Below are positions 25,959-38,170 of a DNA stretch of 64,000 bases, piece after piece. This DNA comes from Trichoplax adhaerens (lineage: Eukaryota; Placozoa; Uniplacotomia; Trichoplacea; Trichoplacidae). The notes beneath the pieces were generated by a model. That model made no database searches. It was given only the letters and a program-made list of their open reading frames with translations, and was not told the origin of the DNA. Where the stretch lies: contig NW_002060945.1 of the NCBI RefSeq assembly GCF_000150275.1, forward strand, positions 663,067-727,066. The letters are read 5' to 3'. A program made the position numbers and the translations under genes. Numbering within the stretch: position 1 is the stretch's first letter; each line of letters starts with the position of its first letter.

Positions 25959-28176
25959 ATTAACTGATTAGAATAGATACGGCTTATATGCAAGGCTATA
26001 CATGGATCCAATAGAGCAGTTATCCAGAAATCACTGTCCTTTCAAGCCTACAATATAGCAATGCCAACGTTTTTATTTTGGTTTTGTTAATTGATTCGGT
26101 AATAGTATCTCTCTATATATATACGATATTATTGACAATTTTCTGACATAGTATAGATACGCAGACGTGCGAAACTAATGCATACAAAATGCTATTGGAT
26201 CGAATCAACAATCGATGTCTGTATGGTATGTAGGTCTAGTCATTCGAGTTGTTACGGCCACTCAGTTCGATGATGCATTCATTGGCATACTAATTAACTA
26301 CTTCGCCTGTACCACATTGTACAGTATACTATGCATTGCACGACTATGCAGCGTAGTAACTTAAAACATATGCGAGTCGAAGGCATGCTTGTCTTCTTGC
26401 TAGAATGGCTGCTCATCAAAATACTAGTCCGTATGATAAATTCTGCATAATAACTTAATAATTTAGATCTTTAGAAGATTGTAGGCAAAGATCAAGGTAT
26501 ATTCAGATATATTTCTACCCATCTTCGACTGAATACTGCAGGATATTTTAGCACTTCAAGCCAAGTAGTGGTAATTATGGGTACCCAAACATGATCTCCG
26601 ACAATAAGACACTGATTGAGTCGAGAAAATGCGCTAATATCGACCTGTAAATAGCAATCTATTTTGTGGATATTTAACTCATTTTAGACTATACTAAGAT
26701 GCTATACAAAGTAATCTCATTGGATTAGAGTTTACTCGTATAATGCAGTCAGTTGATACATACGACTTGCTAGGAATATACAGAAATTGCAGCTTTAATG
26801 TCAATCGCATTATTATATTTAAGTGAGACATAAAATATATTTATAATTATTCTACTCAGCATCCATCATATAGCCTAACAGCCCTGTGTAGAAGTACTAT
26901 TCTACACATCAAGGCTGATATGATTTTTATACCAAATTTAAATAAATACTATACTTATTAAACTTGAAGCGTATTTGGAATGCTAGCTGAACGTGATATA
27001 ATTAATTAGTGTTGAAACTTGAAAGGAAATTGACAATAATTTCCGATATCAATTAAATTTAGGTTCCGATTATAGCACACAAATAGAACCTAGAGTAAAG
27101 CAAATTTGTTAGGTGAACATTTTATTATGTATCATATTCATATATTATAACTGGTTCAATTTTTAATAGCTTTTAGACTGCTGCAATCAAGTCGATTCAG
27201 CCAGAATACTAGTATGACCTATGCATTAACTGCTGTAAATTAGCAATCATATAATTCATATAATTCAATGCTCCATGCAGTGCATATGTCTGTTACGATG
27301 CGTAAGCTCGTCCTAATTATTGAGTAATATTAAATATTGTTTGTGCGGATTGATGTTTTATTAATTATCACTTCTTCATATAATTTGCTTAATCTTTGAT
27401 TAATATGATAATGCACTGTTAGTGTTGTTGACAATTGATTTCATTAATTAATTATATGATTAAGATGTTAAATTGTCATCTCGTGTTTACTAGTTAAGCT
27501 CTTTATTAATTTATTAATTTATTATCAGTTCTTAATAATAGAGGTTGCTAATTAATTATCTTATATGAAGTCTTTAATAACAATATTCAGAATAATTCCT
27601 ATAACCTTAAAAGGATAGTTTTACTTTATGTGCACCAGGAGTTTCTGACGAGACTATAAAAGGCTGGTGCCTGAAGATCCCTTTCTAGTTAGTTAGTCGG
27701 TTAGATAGTCAACTAGTTTATCAATTGCTATTGAATTGTAAAGACTGTAATCTTGGGTGCCAAGATTTCTTCAGAAATAAATAGTAGTAAATCTCTGACT
27801 ACCTCGTCTACACTATCAGTTACGCTATAATTATACTATAGTATTCGGTCGTAGGAACTGAATTATTTGGTGATATAGCTAATCTCGCCACTTTAAGTCA
27901 GTAAGTGGCGTTCTCAGCAAGGATTGGCGTGTGTAGACTACTTTGTCACTAGTGGTGTGTGACAATGTCATACATACACCAATAATTAAGTATCGTCTAC
28001 ATATTCAAGAGATAGTGCTTATATCAGGTACAAAGTGTGGCACACATACTAACTAAATATTTCCTCATATAGAAGGAATAGTCGATCGCAAGGGCAAAGC
28101 AAGCTACAATTGTATGATTTTACAATAATTCCTGTTGTAAAGTCTTGTAAATAGGATATCTACTATAATAAATATT
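25959..28176. other. Intergenic, AT-rich, with an LTR-like stretch
   Basis: No exon recognised on either strand. The one structured part is about 27610-27810, listed separately. Otherwise it is AT-rich with short TTAAT runs. Confidence 0.45.
27610..27810 (+). mobile_element. Possible solo LTR fragment (TATA box and poly-A signal)
   Basis: TATAAAAGG near 27655 is followed about 120 bp later by AATAAA near 27776, then a short stretch ending in TCTACA. This spacing resembles the promoter-to-poly-A core of a retrotransposon LTR. No matching second LTR, gag/pol frame or target duplication was found. An ordinary promoter of a short non-coding transcript would look the same. Confidence 0.2.
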
Positions 28177-31100
28177 TTACTGCACATCACAATATCTTCT
28201 AGCTCGAATAGAAACGCTTCTTCTTAGTTTCTCAGCAGTCTTTACAGGAATAGAAGACAAACTTTCAGTCGGTCCTTCTGCAGACAGAAAATATAGTTTT
28301 ATTATTTTACAAATCTATAAGTTTGAATTTCACTCGTCTTGTATAAAATTAGAATACCTTTACTATTTAAATCTTTCTCCATACATAGATCTAAAATGAT
28401 TAACAAAATGTGATATTAATCTTATAATCTTAATACATCCGAATAAGCCATGACAATGGCGCATTTAATGAATTATAAATTGGGATACCATCAACGATAT
28501 AATACGCAAAGTAATTGACCATCTAACCCTAAAACTTTAAAAGATAGTTAAGGATAAAATTTAAAAGGGTTCACAGATTGTAATGATCCTAGGAATCCAA
28601 AAAATTTTCTTTCCACTATTTTTGGCTATCAATTTCACGTACACTAGATATATTACTACATTATACATATTCGTATTATGATTTTGAGCCGAATCAAAGT
28701 TTTGATTCATAAGATTTGTTAAAGATATGTTGTTACTAATTTGTTAATGGGATCGTCACAATAAGTTTAACAGTAAAGTATTTCAAGAATGAATATATAT
28801 ATATTTTACTATGTATTTTCCATCTAGTATTAGTAATTCTAAATTGTGAAGAAACAGCTGCTGAGGTGAGGCTGTGAGTATATACTACGCAAATAGGATG
28901 ATCAACTACGCCAGCACTTATTGCAGGATATACCATAATATGTAGCCTTAAGAATTTCAGGGTGGACTACTATTTACAATGTGTTGCTGAATGCTCATCA
29001 TAGCATAATGTAGGTAGCTACTTTAAGCTACCGGAAGATTGCCCAAATACGATATACCATCTACATATAATTACAGTGAAACAAGCATACCTATTGATTT
29101 ACCCATCATCCATTCTTCCACGGATTTTGATTTAAAAACTTGGTTACACTGACATCGAATGACACATGGATTATTCTGGTAGCAGCGAGCAGTGCAAGTA
29201 GGCAAAAGACATTTAGGACATTTAACATAATATTGGCAGGAAGCTTTTTTAAATTTTGACATTCGCTTAGCAACAATCTCTGATAATTGCTCTCGTATCA
29301 TATCGTGTGGACGTTTATCACTAATTGATAATTTAATATTATTTAAGACTAAATCTGCCAAATCTTTATCCTCAATGATTTGATAACAATATTGCAGACC
29401 AATATAAGATCTTTCCTTCCTAACGATTATTTCATAATCTTCGTCTTGTAAGCTATACTGAGCACATTGATTAAATACTTTAATTTGAGGATTATTCCAC
29501 TGATTTAAACAGGACACAAGTAAGCAATAAAAAATTGCGTCAGGAATGCAGTTCATATCATTTCGATCAAATCCGATATAAAGCCAATTCGATCGGTGAT
29601 ATCCAGTCAATTCTAATTCATTCGTGTTTGTTTGCAAAATATAAGGTACAAAAAATTGACGTTCTTCATTTTGATGATCTATTCTATTACTCTTAATCTG
29701 ACAAGCAATATGATAATATGCCATCAAGCGTAAGATAATCTCTTTCTCGTTAGAACCTAAATGAAATCTTTTAATGGCATAATTTAAACATAATTCTGAC
29801 ATTTTACCCGTTGTGCGTGCTACTTGATAATCATGTCGAATAGCAGCGCTGTGAAATTGATGCTCTTCTAACGCGCTTATGGTATAAAGTATATTCAATA
29901 ACCAATTAATATTTGTTACAATTATTCGATCATCGACTTTATGGTAGCAATATAATATCTTTCCAAAGTCATGTAAATACATCAACATATCATGTAAATC
30001 TTGGTCATCTTTATATAATCCATGATCTATTGCAAATTGCTGCATTTGTTGCATTGTCATAATATTACTAACTGGATTACTTATATTCTGTTTCATTCCA
30101 TTCGGAAACATTGTATTATTCTCTTTATTTGTAAATGGTTTTGGCTGTAATAAAATAGTCATCATGTACCATCTTATAGGGATTAGGTCGTTCATGAATG
30201 GTAAAATATCGGTTATTTTCCCAACAATGTGAAGTAAATTACGGCTACTTTGCAATCGCTGACTAACAGTAGCTTGGCTATTGTCGTTAGGGTTACAGTT
30301 AAAGAGGATACCGGATGAATAAATATGACAACGATAGAGGGGTGGTAAAGATGAAATTAATTGTTGCTCAACTTGTTTAAATCGTTGTTCTAATTGATAT
30401 TGCTCTCTAGCAGAATCGATATATGATGCCACCAAGACAATCACAGGCCAAGAATATTCTTCGTCGATGCCATCGACCGTCATTTTAATCTGTTCGCGAT
30501 TATCGCTACTACCAATGATCAAAGTTAGCCATTCATGCAATCCTTCTAAATCGGCTATATTAGCCGACTGATCATCTTGAGTATTACTTAGATCTGATGT
30601 TACGTTTAAGACAAGTATATAGATGCCACGACCTGGTATGAAAGGATAATGTAAGCAACGATACATGGTTTGGCCACAAAATTCCCATAAGCTACCATAC
30701 CGATCATGATTTACTTGAACGGTTGCCTCTAGTGCTTCAAGTATAGAGCGAAAATATTTGTTTACAGCTAACTTGCCTAAAGCTTGATATTGATTTGATA
30801 TATGAGTAGATAATGTTGTTTCCTCACTACTACTATTAACTAGTAAAGTTGTGCTGTTGTGTGCAACATGCCGGGTTTCTATTTGATCTTCCTGTTGATG
30901 ATCCACTACCATTTGTATCACTTCTTTCTTTTCTCGATCTATCACTAAATATGGATCTTTAACTATCTCTGCCTTTTTTTCTGTACCAGACAAGTGTTTA
31001 TTCTCACCGTGATCATTAGTTATAGAAGAATTATTATTATTCTTAGCATCGACACCATTGCCATCATGAGCAGCAGGAAGGTTTTTAATCAACTCTCTTT

Positions 31101-33455
31101 TGACTGAATCTATTGATGTTGCTAACTTTTGATTAAGCACTTTTATAAAATCGCAAATCCAAGGGTTGGTACTGCTATCATCATGGATAAGATTAACTAC
31201 TTCGTTATTAGTATTTATAATTTTTGTTGATTGTAGATTCTCGATTATTCCATTTTGAGTTAGAATCCTTATTACAGATGATTTACCGGCATTAGAAAGA
31301 CCAATAAACATAAGACGTACGAAATCATTGCGGCGTTTACTATCTATGACTATCTTGAACAAATTAGATAGGAAATTGTCCTCTGTCACACCTAAAACGG
31401 GACAACAAACAAGAGAAAATCTTTTACATTTCACTTAGAAATACATTCTTTTATTTTACTTATTTCTCACTGATACTTTCTGATTTCATTCATACGCGTA
31501 TAGAAATTATCATTAAATTAGCTTTACATGTTTATTTATTGCAATGAAATTCAGAAGCTATTTACTACATGAATCATTATTTCATTACGTATTCTATTCA
31601 GCTGCCAGTCCAGCTAAGAGCACAAAAATACAAATCTTTAGTCTGTAAATACTGTAAATATACTGTATATTACGTCACTAACTTTATTATACTAACCTTC
31701 TTTTTTTCCATTTGCATGATTTTCGGTATCAACATTAACGCTTTGCTCTTGCATTTCTAAATATGTTAAACGACTAAATTAACTACTTTCAGCATCTAAA
31801 TGATACTTGAGGATCAGACAAGGTATTTGATACTCTTATTCATAATATTTCTAATATTGTAACTTGCCTTTTAGTTTGGCTATAATATTCTCTTCAATAA
31901 GAGCTTCCAATTGAGACGGGGTTGCTTTCATTTCTTCTTGATAATCAACAGACTTACTCTCATCTTAAACGAAGAATTTATAAAAATTTCGGAAATTTAA
32001 CATTTAAATGATTACTCTTTGTCTAAATACGTACACACATAAAAATATTATTCAATCTATAATCATATCTATCGCACCACTTAAATCGTTATCTTCTCCC
32101 TCTGATGATTCTATTATGGTCTTAAGAGTTGTTCTCAAGCTATCTTGAAAACAGTCGATACTGCCACCAATATCTTTATAGCAAAAAGATATCAACTCCG
32201 TGAATTCTTAATTATATACAATCATTAAGCTAACAGTAAATGGCTCAGTAAGTTGTATACCGCGCCAATTCTGTATCGTGCCTTCATTTAAATCTTCAGT
32301 GAAGTCTAGAATTGTTCTTGCTCCAAACTGACATTGCCTGACGTTTTCATCGTCATCTATGATATCAAATAACCAAATAAAATAATATCACAGAGGAATT
32401 ATAGCAAATAAAAATCGAATTTCTAATTCTTATCAGCTGACTATATCTTTGATTAGGGGTTACAGAGTAGCAAAAATAAACATATATACTTAAAATAACT
32501 GTAAAATATTGATGTGAATGTTAAACTATAAGAATAGATGGCTGTAGTAAACTTATTCAAAGCTTACAATCTGATTTATATAACATTCCACCTGTTATGC
32601 TTAGAACTTTTTCCTGGGCATCTTCAGGATCTTTGTTATTATTTAGTTTAAAATTATGTATATATATATATATAACTAATTATGATACGCTTATTTTTGA
32701 AGATATTATTTAACTTCATAGTATAAATACTTTAGAATCTAGCTATTTTGTCTATTAATTTATAAATAAAATCGTGAAGGCCGTTAATGAATAAGAACTT
32801 TAATTCTCACCACTCAATTCTTCTATCATTTTTTCAATCGATTCTTCTGTGACTTTCAGCAATACTCTAGAGTCAGACCGACTACGAGTACTATTATTGT
32901 TTTTATCTGTTAATTAAAGATCAAGGCAAAGCTTGTTAACGTCAAGTTCTGAAACTATGATAGAATATAAATTGTCACTATTCCCAAGAATAATGGTGAA
33001 ATACTTACCGTTAGTTTCTTGTACTTCTTTCTCCTCAATTGAATCCGATAAAGCGTCCATCATTACTTTATCGCGTTTTGAGCTATTACCATTTTTCTGA
33101 TATAAATCTATAACCAGAACAAATTTTAATTTTGATGATAACTGAATAATTTAAATTTGGACGGAATTATTGACAGCAATCCATTTTGACAATTTTACCT
33201 ATAAATTCATCTATAGAAATTTCCTTAATTGGTGTTTTCGGAGTACTTGGAATAGCCCAAGAATACTCTAAATCGCTGCTGTCAATGTTACCATCTAGTA
33301 GAGTACACACGGTATATCAATTAAAAGAGTGATTTTTGATAGTTTATTTATTGCTGTGGCATAATTTTGTTACCGGCTTGATCTTCATTTAATATTCGGT
33401 TAAATTTCTCAAGGGGAATATCATTATTGTCATCTAATTTATTAAATATGTTCAT
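28177..33455 (-). CDS. Roc-COR (ROCO-type) GTPase with acidic N-terminal cassette exons
   Basis: Multidomain signalling GTPase. Eleven exons: 33455-33374, 33294-33199, 33107-33009, 32906-32811, 32630-32568, 32356-32261, 32206-32078, 31963-31868, 31391-29103, 28390-28358, 28277-28177; 3180 nt, 1059 residues. All ten introns are phase 1. One donor is GC (AAAAG-GCAAGT at 31868); one intron is 54 bp. Residues 1-252: acidic, from small exons each beginning near Asp. Roc: P-loop GLSNAGKSS (283-291), switch II WEFCGQ (about 488-493), G4-like VASYID (about 573-578), with an unusual insert of about 190 residues between G1 and G3. COR: LHDFGKILYCYH and NINWLLNILYTI (about 660-780). Near 973-1008 is a Cys-rich finger (CPKC, CQC). 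Without the last two exons the frame stops at 29071, giving 1025 residues. Exons 1-9 are firm, the last two tentative. No kinase or LRR seen. Confidence 0.8.
32657..32675. repeat. TA dinucleotide microsatellite
   Basis: Simple (TA)n run in an intron of the Roc-COR gene. Confidence 0.85.
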
Positions 33456-33625
33456 ATTATAGTTTGAAAAAGAAAGAAAAAATTGAATTCGCTAGAAATT
33501 TGCCTGCGTATGATTAGAAGTGATCTTATTAACTTGCATCAATAAGACTACAGGAGTTTTCAATAATTTTACCTTGTGTCTCCAGTGTTGGCTTCCAAAT
33601 ATAACTTGATGAAGTAAGGTTATTT

Positions 33626-35245
33626 TTATAAGTTTATTTTAGTTTGAATACTAGAAGATATCTGATGTGCAGTTGCTGCTTCAGAAAATTTCTCTTGTCT
33701 TTCACAAATAGTCGCAATTTTATCGTATAAATTTGCAATAAATGGATTATTTTCACCAAATAATGTCAATCCAATGGTAAGAGATTTCTGGCACCATGAT
33801 AAAGCATCATAATGTTGGCCTAGGTCAAGGTATAGACTACTAATGCTATCATAAGTATAGGCCACATCGTAATTATTACCGAATAATTGTAACTTAATTT
33901 GGACTGATTTTTTATACATAGTTAAGGCAGTATCATAATCAGATTGCTTATGATAAATACTTGCAATTGCATGATATGAATGGGCAACAAGTAAATTTTC
34001 ATCATCTAATACTTTTAACCGAATATTGAGGCACTTTTGATGATATGATAGAGCATCAGAATAGTTAGCAAGAGATAAATAGATTTGCCCTAGCATGTAA
34101 TAGGATTGAGCAACTAATAAATGATTGTCGGACAATAGAGCTAATCGAATATTGAACGATTTTTCATGCATTTCTTGTGCTTCCTCTATCTTATCCTGAT
34201 AATAATAAATATTACCCATCGCATAATAGGATTGAGCAATGTATAAATTACAATTTCCTACTAATTTTAATCGTATATCCAAGGCCATCTGATACAGTTT
34301 CAATGCATCATCGTATCTGCTTTGTAGATAGTTAACGTTACCAATACCATGATAAGTATCAGCTATGTCTAAATGATACTTATTAAAAATTTCTAGTTTC
34401 ATATCTAATGATTTCTGATAGATTTTAACTGCATTATTGCATTTAGATGGCGAACAATGGAGAGTAGCAATAGCATTGTATATGCCGACAAGACTGACAT
34501 GATTATATCCTAAAATTGCCAATTGGATAAGTAAAGATTTTTGATACATTGTCAAAGCGTCATCGTATTGATGTTGTTTTCGGTAGATGTTTGCGATTCC
34601 ATGGTATGAATAGGCAACATATAGATTTTCATCTCCTAACAGATTTAATCTTATATTCAATGATTTTTGATACATTACCAGGGCTTGGCTATTTTCGTCT
34701 ACTAAGTAGAGGACAGTAGCAATGCTATGATAGGTGTCGGAGACATGGAGGTTACGATCATCTAACAATGATAATTTGAATTCAAGCGCCTGATTAAAAT
34801 CCTCTAACGCTTGTTGATAATGATTTCTGATCGTGTTTAATTTACCGTGGTTATCGTAACATTTAGCTAAGCGAAGTTTATCTTTTACTTTTTTGGCTAT
34901 CTTTTCTGCTTGAATACAATATTCTTGAGCATCGTCGTAATGATATTGTTCTCTTAAAGTGTCAGATATATCAAGAAGAATATCACATTGATAGCAGTCT
35001 TGTTCAATAGTAATATCTACTGGATCAACCATCTTATCCAATATTGCTTTGTAGTTGATTAGAGCACTTTGGTACTCTCCTTGTTGAAAATAATATCGGC
35101 CCATTTGTCGTTTCGATTGAATTTCTCGAGTAAGAAATACATTCACTTTCATGCCACCTGATCTTATTGCTTTAACTTTAGGTTGATTTTCTTCATTAGA
35201 TGAATCATGAGACCGCAATAAGTTGCCACCTTCTTGGTTTTCCAT
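33626..35245 (-). CDS. Tetratricopeptide-repeat protein, kinesin-light-chain-like 42-residue repeats
   Basis: Intronless frame of 539 residues. Residues 1-45 are polar and probably disordered. After a degenerate TPR come about ten 42-residue repeats with a pattern like DALTMYQKSLLIQL, then a Gly/Asp turn, then VAxSYHxIAxIYxxQ. Such repeats form a peptide-binding superhelix in kinesin light chains and in the sensor parts of many NB-ARC and related immune receptors. No catalytic domain is seen. It sits 170 bp upstream of the Roc-COR start on the same strand, so shared control or a functional pairing is possible. The lack of introns contrasts with its neighbours and fits a retrocopy or a recently expanded family; that is inference. 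Confidence 0.82.
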   Translation of the reverse strand: MENQEGGNLLRSHDSSNEENQPKVKAIRSGGMKVNVFLTREIQSKRQMGRYYFQQGEYQSALINYKAILDKMVDPVDITIEQDCYQCDILLDISDTLREQYHYDDAQEYCIQAEKIAKKVKDKLRLAKCYDNHGKLNTIRNHYQQALEDFNQALEFKLSLLDDRNLHVSDTYHSIATVLYLVDENSQALVMYQKSLNIRLNLLGDENLYVAYSYHGIANIYRKQHQYDDALTMYQKSLLIQLAILGYNHVSLVGIYNAIATLHCSPSKCNNAVKIYQKSLDMKLEIFNKYHLDIADTYHGIGNVNYLQSRYDDALKLYQMALDIRLKLVGNCNLYIAQSYYAMGNIYYYQDKIEEAQEMHEKSFNIRLALLSDNHLLVAQSYYMLGQIYLSLANYSDALSYHQKCLNIRLKVLDDENLLVAHSYHAIASIYHKQSDYDTALTMYKKSVQIKLQLFGNNYDVAYTYDSISSLYLDLGQHYDALSWCQKSLTIGLTLFGENNPFIANLYDKIATICERQEKFSEAATAHQISSSIQTKINL

Positions 35246-37194
35246 ACTAATATGATCTATTTTAAATAGTTACTGACTCAATATAAACTTAATCCATCTC
35301 TTCTAATATAGCGATATTCTACAAATAGTCACGAAATTAGATCGTACACTTTATGTAGAATCTATTTTAACTCATGCACAACACATTACAGAATCGTCAA
35401 GAAGTACTACGGCGATTTAATTTTATGTTATATTCTTTAATCAGCTTTGAAACAAGTCACGTGTTATTTATTTACTTGATTTAGTAATATTAAAAAATGG
35501 TCCATTTTATTATTACAACAATGATCATAGCGAGTTGATCATTGCCTTTACACATAATACTAGAGAAATTTATAAATTTCAATTTAGATCCTTAATTTTA
35601 ATACAGTTTTATCAGAAACGATCGATTTAAAATATTGCTAAAATAGGTTATTAACAACATTGAAAAATAGTATATTGTTTCGTATTAAATAGATCATTTC
35701 GCTAATATATTGATTAACAGGGATGTTTACCTTCTGTCGTTAAGAGCGATGGAATAGCCGTTTATGATATTTAGTAATAGACAATGCTGCGCTCTTTTAC
35801 TACAGCTGTTTGGTCATAAATAATACAGTATTAGGCGATATTATCTATTGACGTGTCTTTCAGAAATATAAATGAATACTTCTGTTTGGTATGGAATAGG
35901 AGCAAAATTAACCGCTATAATCAGATCTCATAATGGAATCTTAAATGATCGTCATCTACATAATAAACGGTACGATAATCTCGTATTTCGATAACAGTGG
36001 TCCCAATACCCTTTAAAAATACGTAGTTGAATAATTTCAATTTGCATGTATACCCATATTACTAATAGCTATCTAGTGAAAAGATAACTTTAAGTAGTGC
36101 TAGTAATCATAAATTACCAATCATTTCGATCAGGCCATTTTTACTGTTAAAGAATTGCATTGATGTTACAGACTTAACAAAAGGCCACTAGCCCAGTTTT
36201 ATTCTCTTAATCAATGACAATTTGAATACTGTATGTTAATCACTGGGCAACTGTTTTGAAATAATATAGGAAATGTGTAGCTTAAACACTATAGTTATTG
36301 ACTGCAATCGACTTCCTAATCAAGTGTTAACAAAGACCCCAAACAGAGTAAATTGTATATCTTATGGTATCATATTTGTATTGTCTATTCAGTAGAATTT
36401 ATGACATTATTACTAATTAATTGATTGGTAAGATGAATTTTATGCTAGTTTCAATTTGCAGAATTAGGTGAAAATGTTAATACGATATACACGGATAATT
36501 ATGAGAAGGTAATTGTACTCGTATATGAGTACAGGCAGTAACCAAGCCATAGTGGAACTCTACTACTTACAAACTTGCTCTTCGATGCAATCTATTTCAA
36601 AGTCAATTGATTCTGTACATCTATGCATGTATTCTTACTGATATGCTAACTAAGTATATTTACTTACGTGTATTTAAAAGCCAGTTGAACTCTACAGCTT
36701 TATAATATTGCTGTTTGATTTTACCTATTTTAAGATTAATTGGCTTTCACTCTATTTATTGTGCGCCACAATTCAATTCTTATAATCATATTCAGTATTT
36801 TCCATTTCTAACTTAAATACCGTGACTGATAATTTAATAATATTTGGATGTTCAACCTTCGTAACGTAGCCAACTAAACATACTATTATTAATTAATGTA
36901 ACAGTGCTTGCATGCGATTTTTTTAAAAGAAGCTTTGCTGGCTGTTAGTTCACTGTTGCTGACTATATGCACCGAACAGCATAGTATAAGAAGATGCAAG
37001 AATTACTACTATTTATCGTCTAACATCAATATTTCCCAGGCGATTAATAAACATGTTGATAATACAGAGAAAATCGATGCCTGCAAATGTTGACGAGAAG
37101 ATTGGCAAATCCGTATGTTTTACCATTTAAGGATACAATCAATGTTAAATAATAAAAAAAATCAATATATACTGTCGCGGGATATAACCGAGAA

Positions 37195-37497
37195 TCATAT
37201 GAGTAATTTTTCAATCTGTTTAGTCACCTTTTCATAAACTCTCGTAAAATCCTTGAATTCATAAAAGGATAGAGATTCAATTTCGAGAAGAGTAAGTTCT
37301 GAGTAAAATTTTTTGTTTTAGTAATGCCAGCACTGACTACCTACCGTAAATGGAATAGGTTTTACAGCGGTAACTATATCAGAACCTGCTTTCCAAGAGG
37401 GTCGCCAATTTCCATTCCCTTTCTAGATAGTGAAGATTTCTGGCTGATTTTCAGGTAATTTCATCTGAAGAAAGAGGTGTGGTGCTGAGCTGTTCAT
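37195..37497 (-). pseudogene. Broken coding fragment, family not recognised
   Basis: From an ATG at 37497 the minus strand is open and protein-like, with segments such as APHLFLQMKLPENQ, GNWRPSWKAGSD and VKPIPFTVEL. It is interrupted by an in-frame TAG at 37425-37423. A 42-bp intron (37340-37299) with GTAGTC and CTCAG joins, in phase 1, an exon that reads SFYEFKDFTRVYEKV and ends in TGA. Reading through the TAG gives one continuous frame of about 86 codons. I read it as a decayed gene or gene end. If the ATG-side stretch is not coding, the remainder could be the last two exons of a larger gene that I cannot see. Confidence 0.35.
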
Positions 37498-37839
37498 AAG
37501 TTAGGACTGAGATATACATACTGTGCATTGTTATAGTGCTTTAAAACGTTTCTTAACATACGCTTTTTTTGATTATGTTACAAAGTCAATATTCGCCGGA
37601 GTCCACGATAAATCCCAACCAAATAGATTAATTAATAAAACTCTATTAAACTCCTTGAGATCTTAAAGTATACGAGCCTGCATTGCACAACAAGACATAG
37701 GCAAGAACTGATCTGGTTGACATTTCGTGTGTGCTAGAGTACTCACAAGTACCATGCGCGTAGGCATATCCAAATTTTTCTTTGATTTCTATGGGCTGTA
37801 TTAGTTTACTAAGGGTCAATTAAAATGGAAGCCATCTCA

Positions 37840-38170
37840 TGTTGTCATTATCAGTGCTGTATTCGCTCCCGCCATTCCTTATCATCTATTCATCGGCTTC
37901 CATGAACTTTCAGAATCCGGAAGTACTGCAAAGATGTTGCACCAACGTCATTAAAAGTGGGTATACTGTACTATTTTACTAAAGTACAGTATGTAAAATG
38001 GAAGGAAGCAATTCTCATCCTGTAACTTTTTGAGTTTCGACGCAGTATTTGTTCCTGTGATTCCTCATCATGGAAGTACTATACCCCGCTGTCGCTATCC
38101 ATCGGTTTCCAAGAACTTTCACCCATACTTATCAAGACGTTGGTGCCACGTCTTAATAAGCATGGGTATA
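37840..38170. repeat. Diverged direct duplication, about 200-bp unit
   Basis: Two related stretches, about 37845-37975 and 38020-38170, share TTCCTTATCATC / TTCCTCATCATG, ATCGGCTTCCATGAACTTTC / ATCGGTTTCCAAGAACTTTC, and an AACGTC...GGGTAT end. The second copy contains the hairpin below; the first has a weaker one. Confidence 0.5.
38121..38167. other. Hairpin, 20-bp arms with a 7-base loop
   Basis: ACCCATACTTATCAAGACGT pairs with the sequence ending in ATGGGT; 18 of 20 positions match around the loop TGGTGCC. It may be the end of a small foldback transposon or a structured transcript. No promoter was identified. Confidence 0.5.

Noticed and set aside
28736-28936. Extra phase-1 exon of the Roc-COR gene near 28.85 kb (after CACCTCAG)
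   Set aside because: The phase would fit, but the donor (CATA-GTAAAA) is poor and the encoded peptide is unremarkable.
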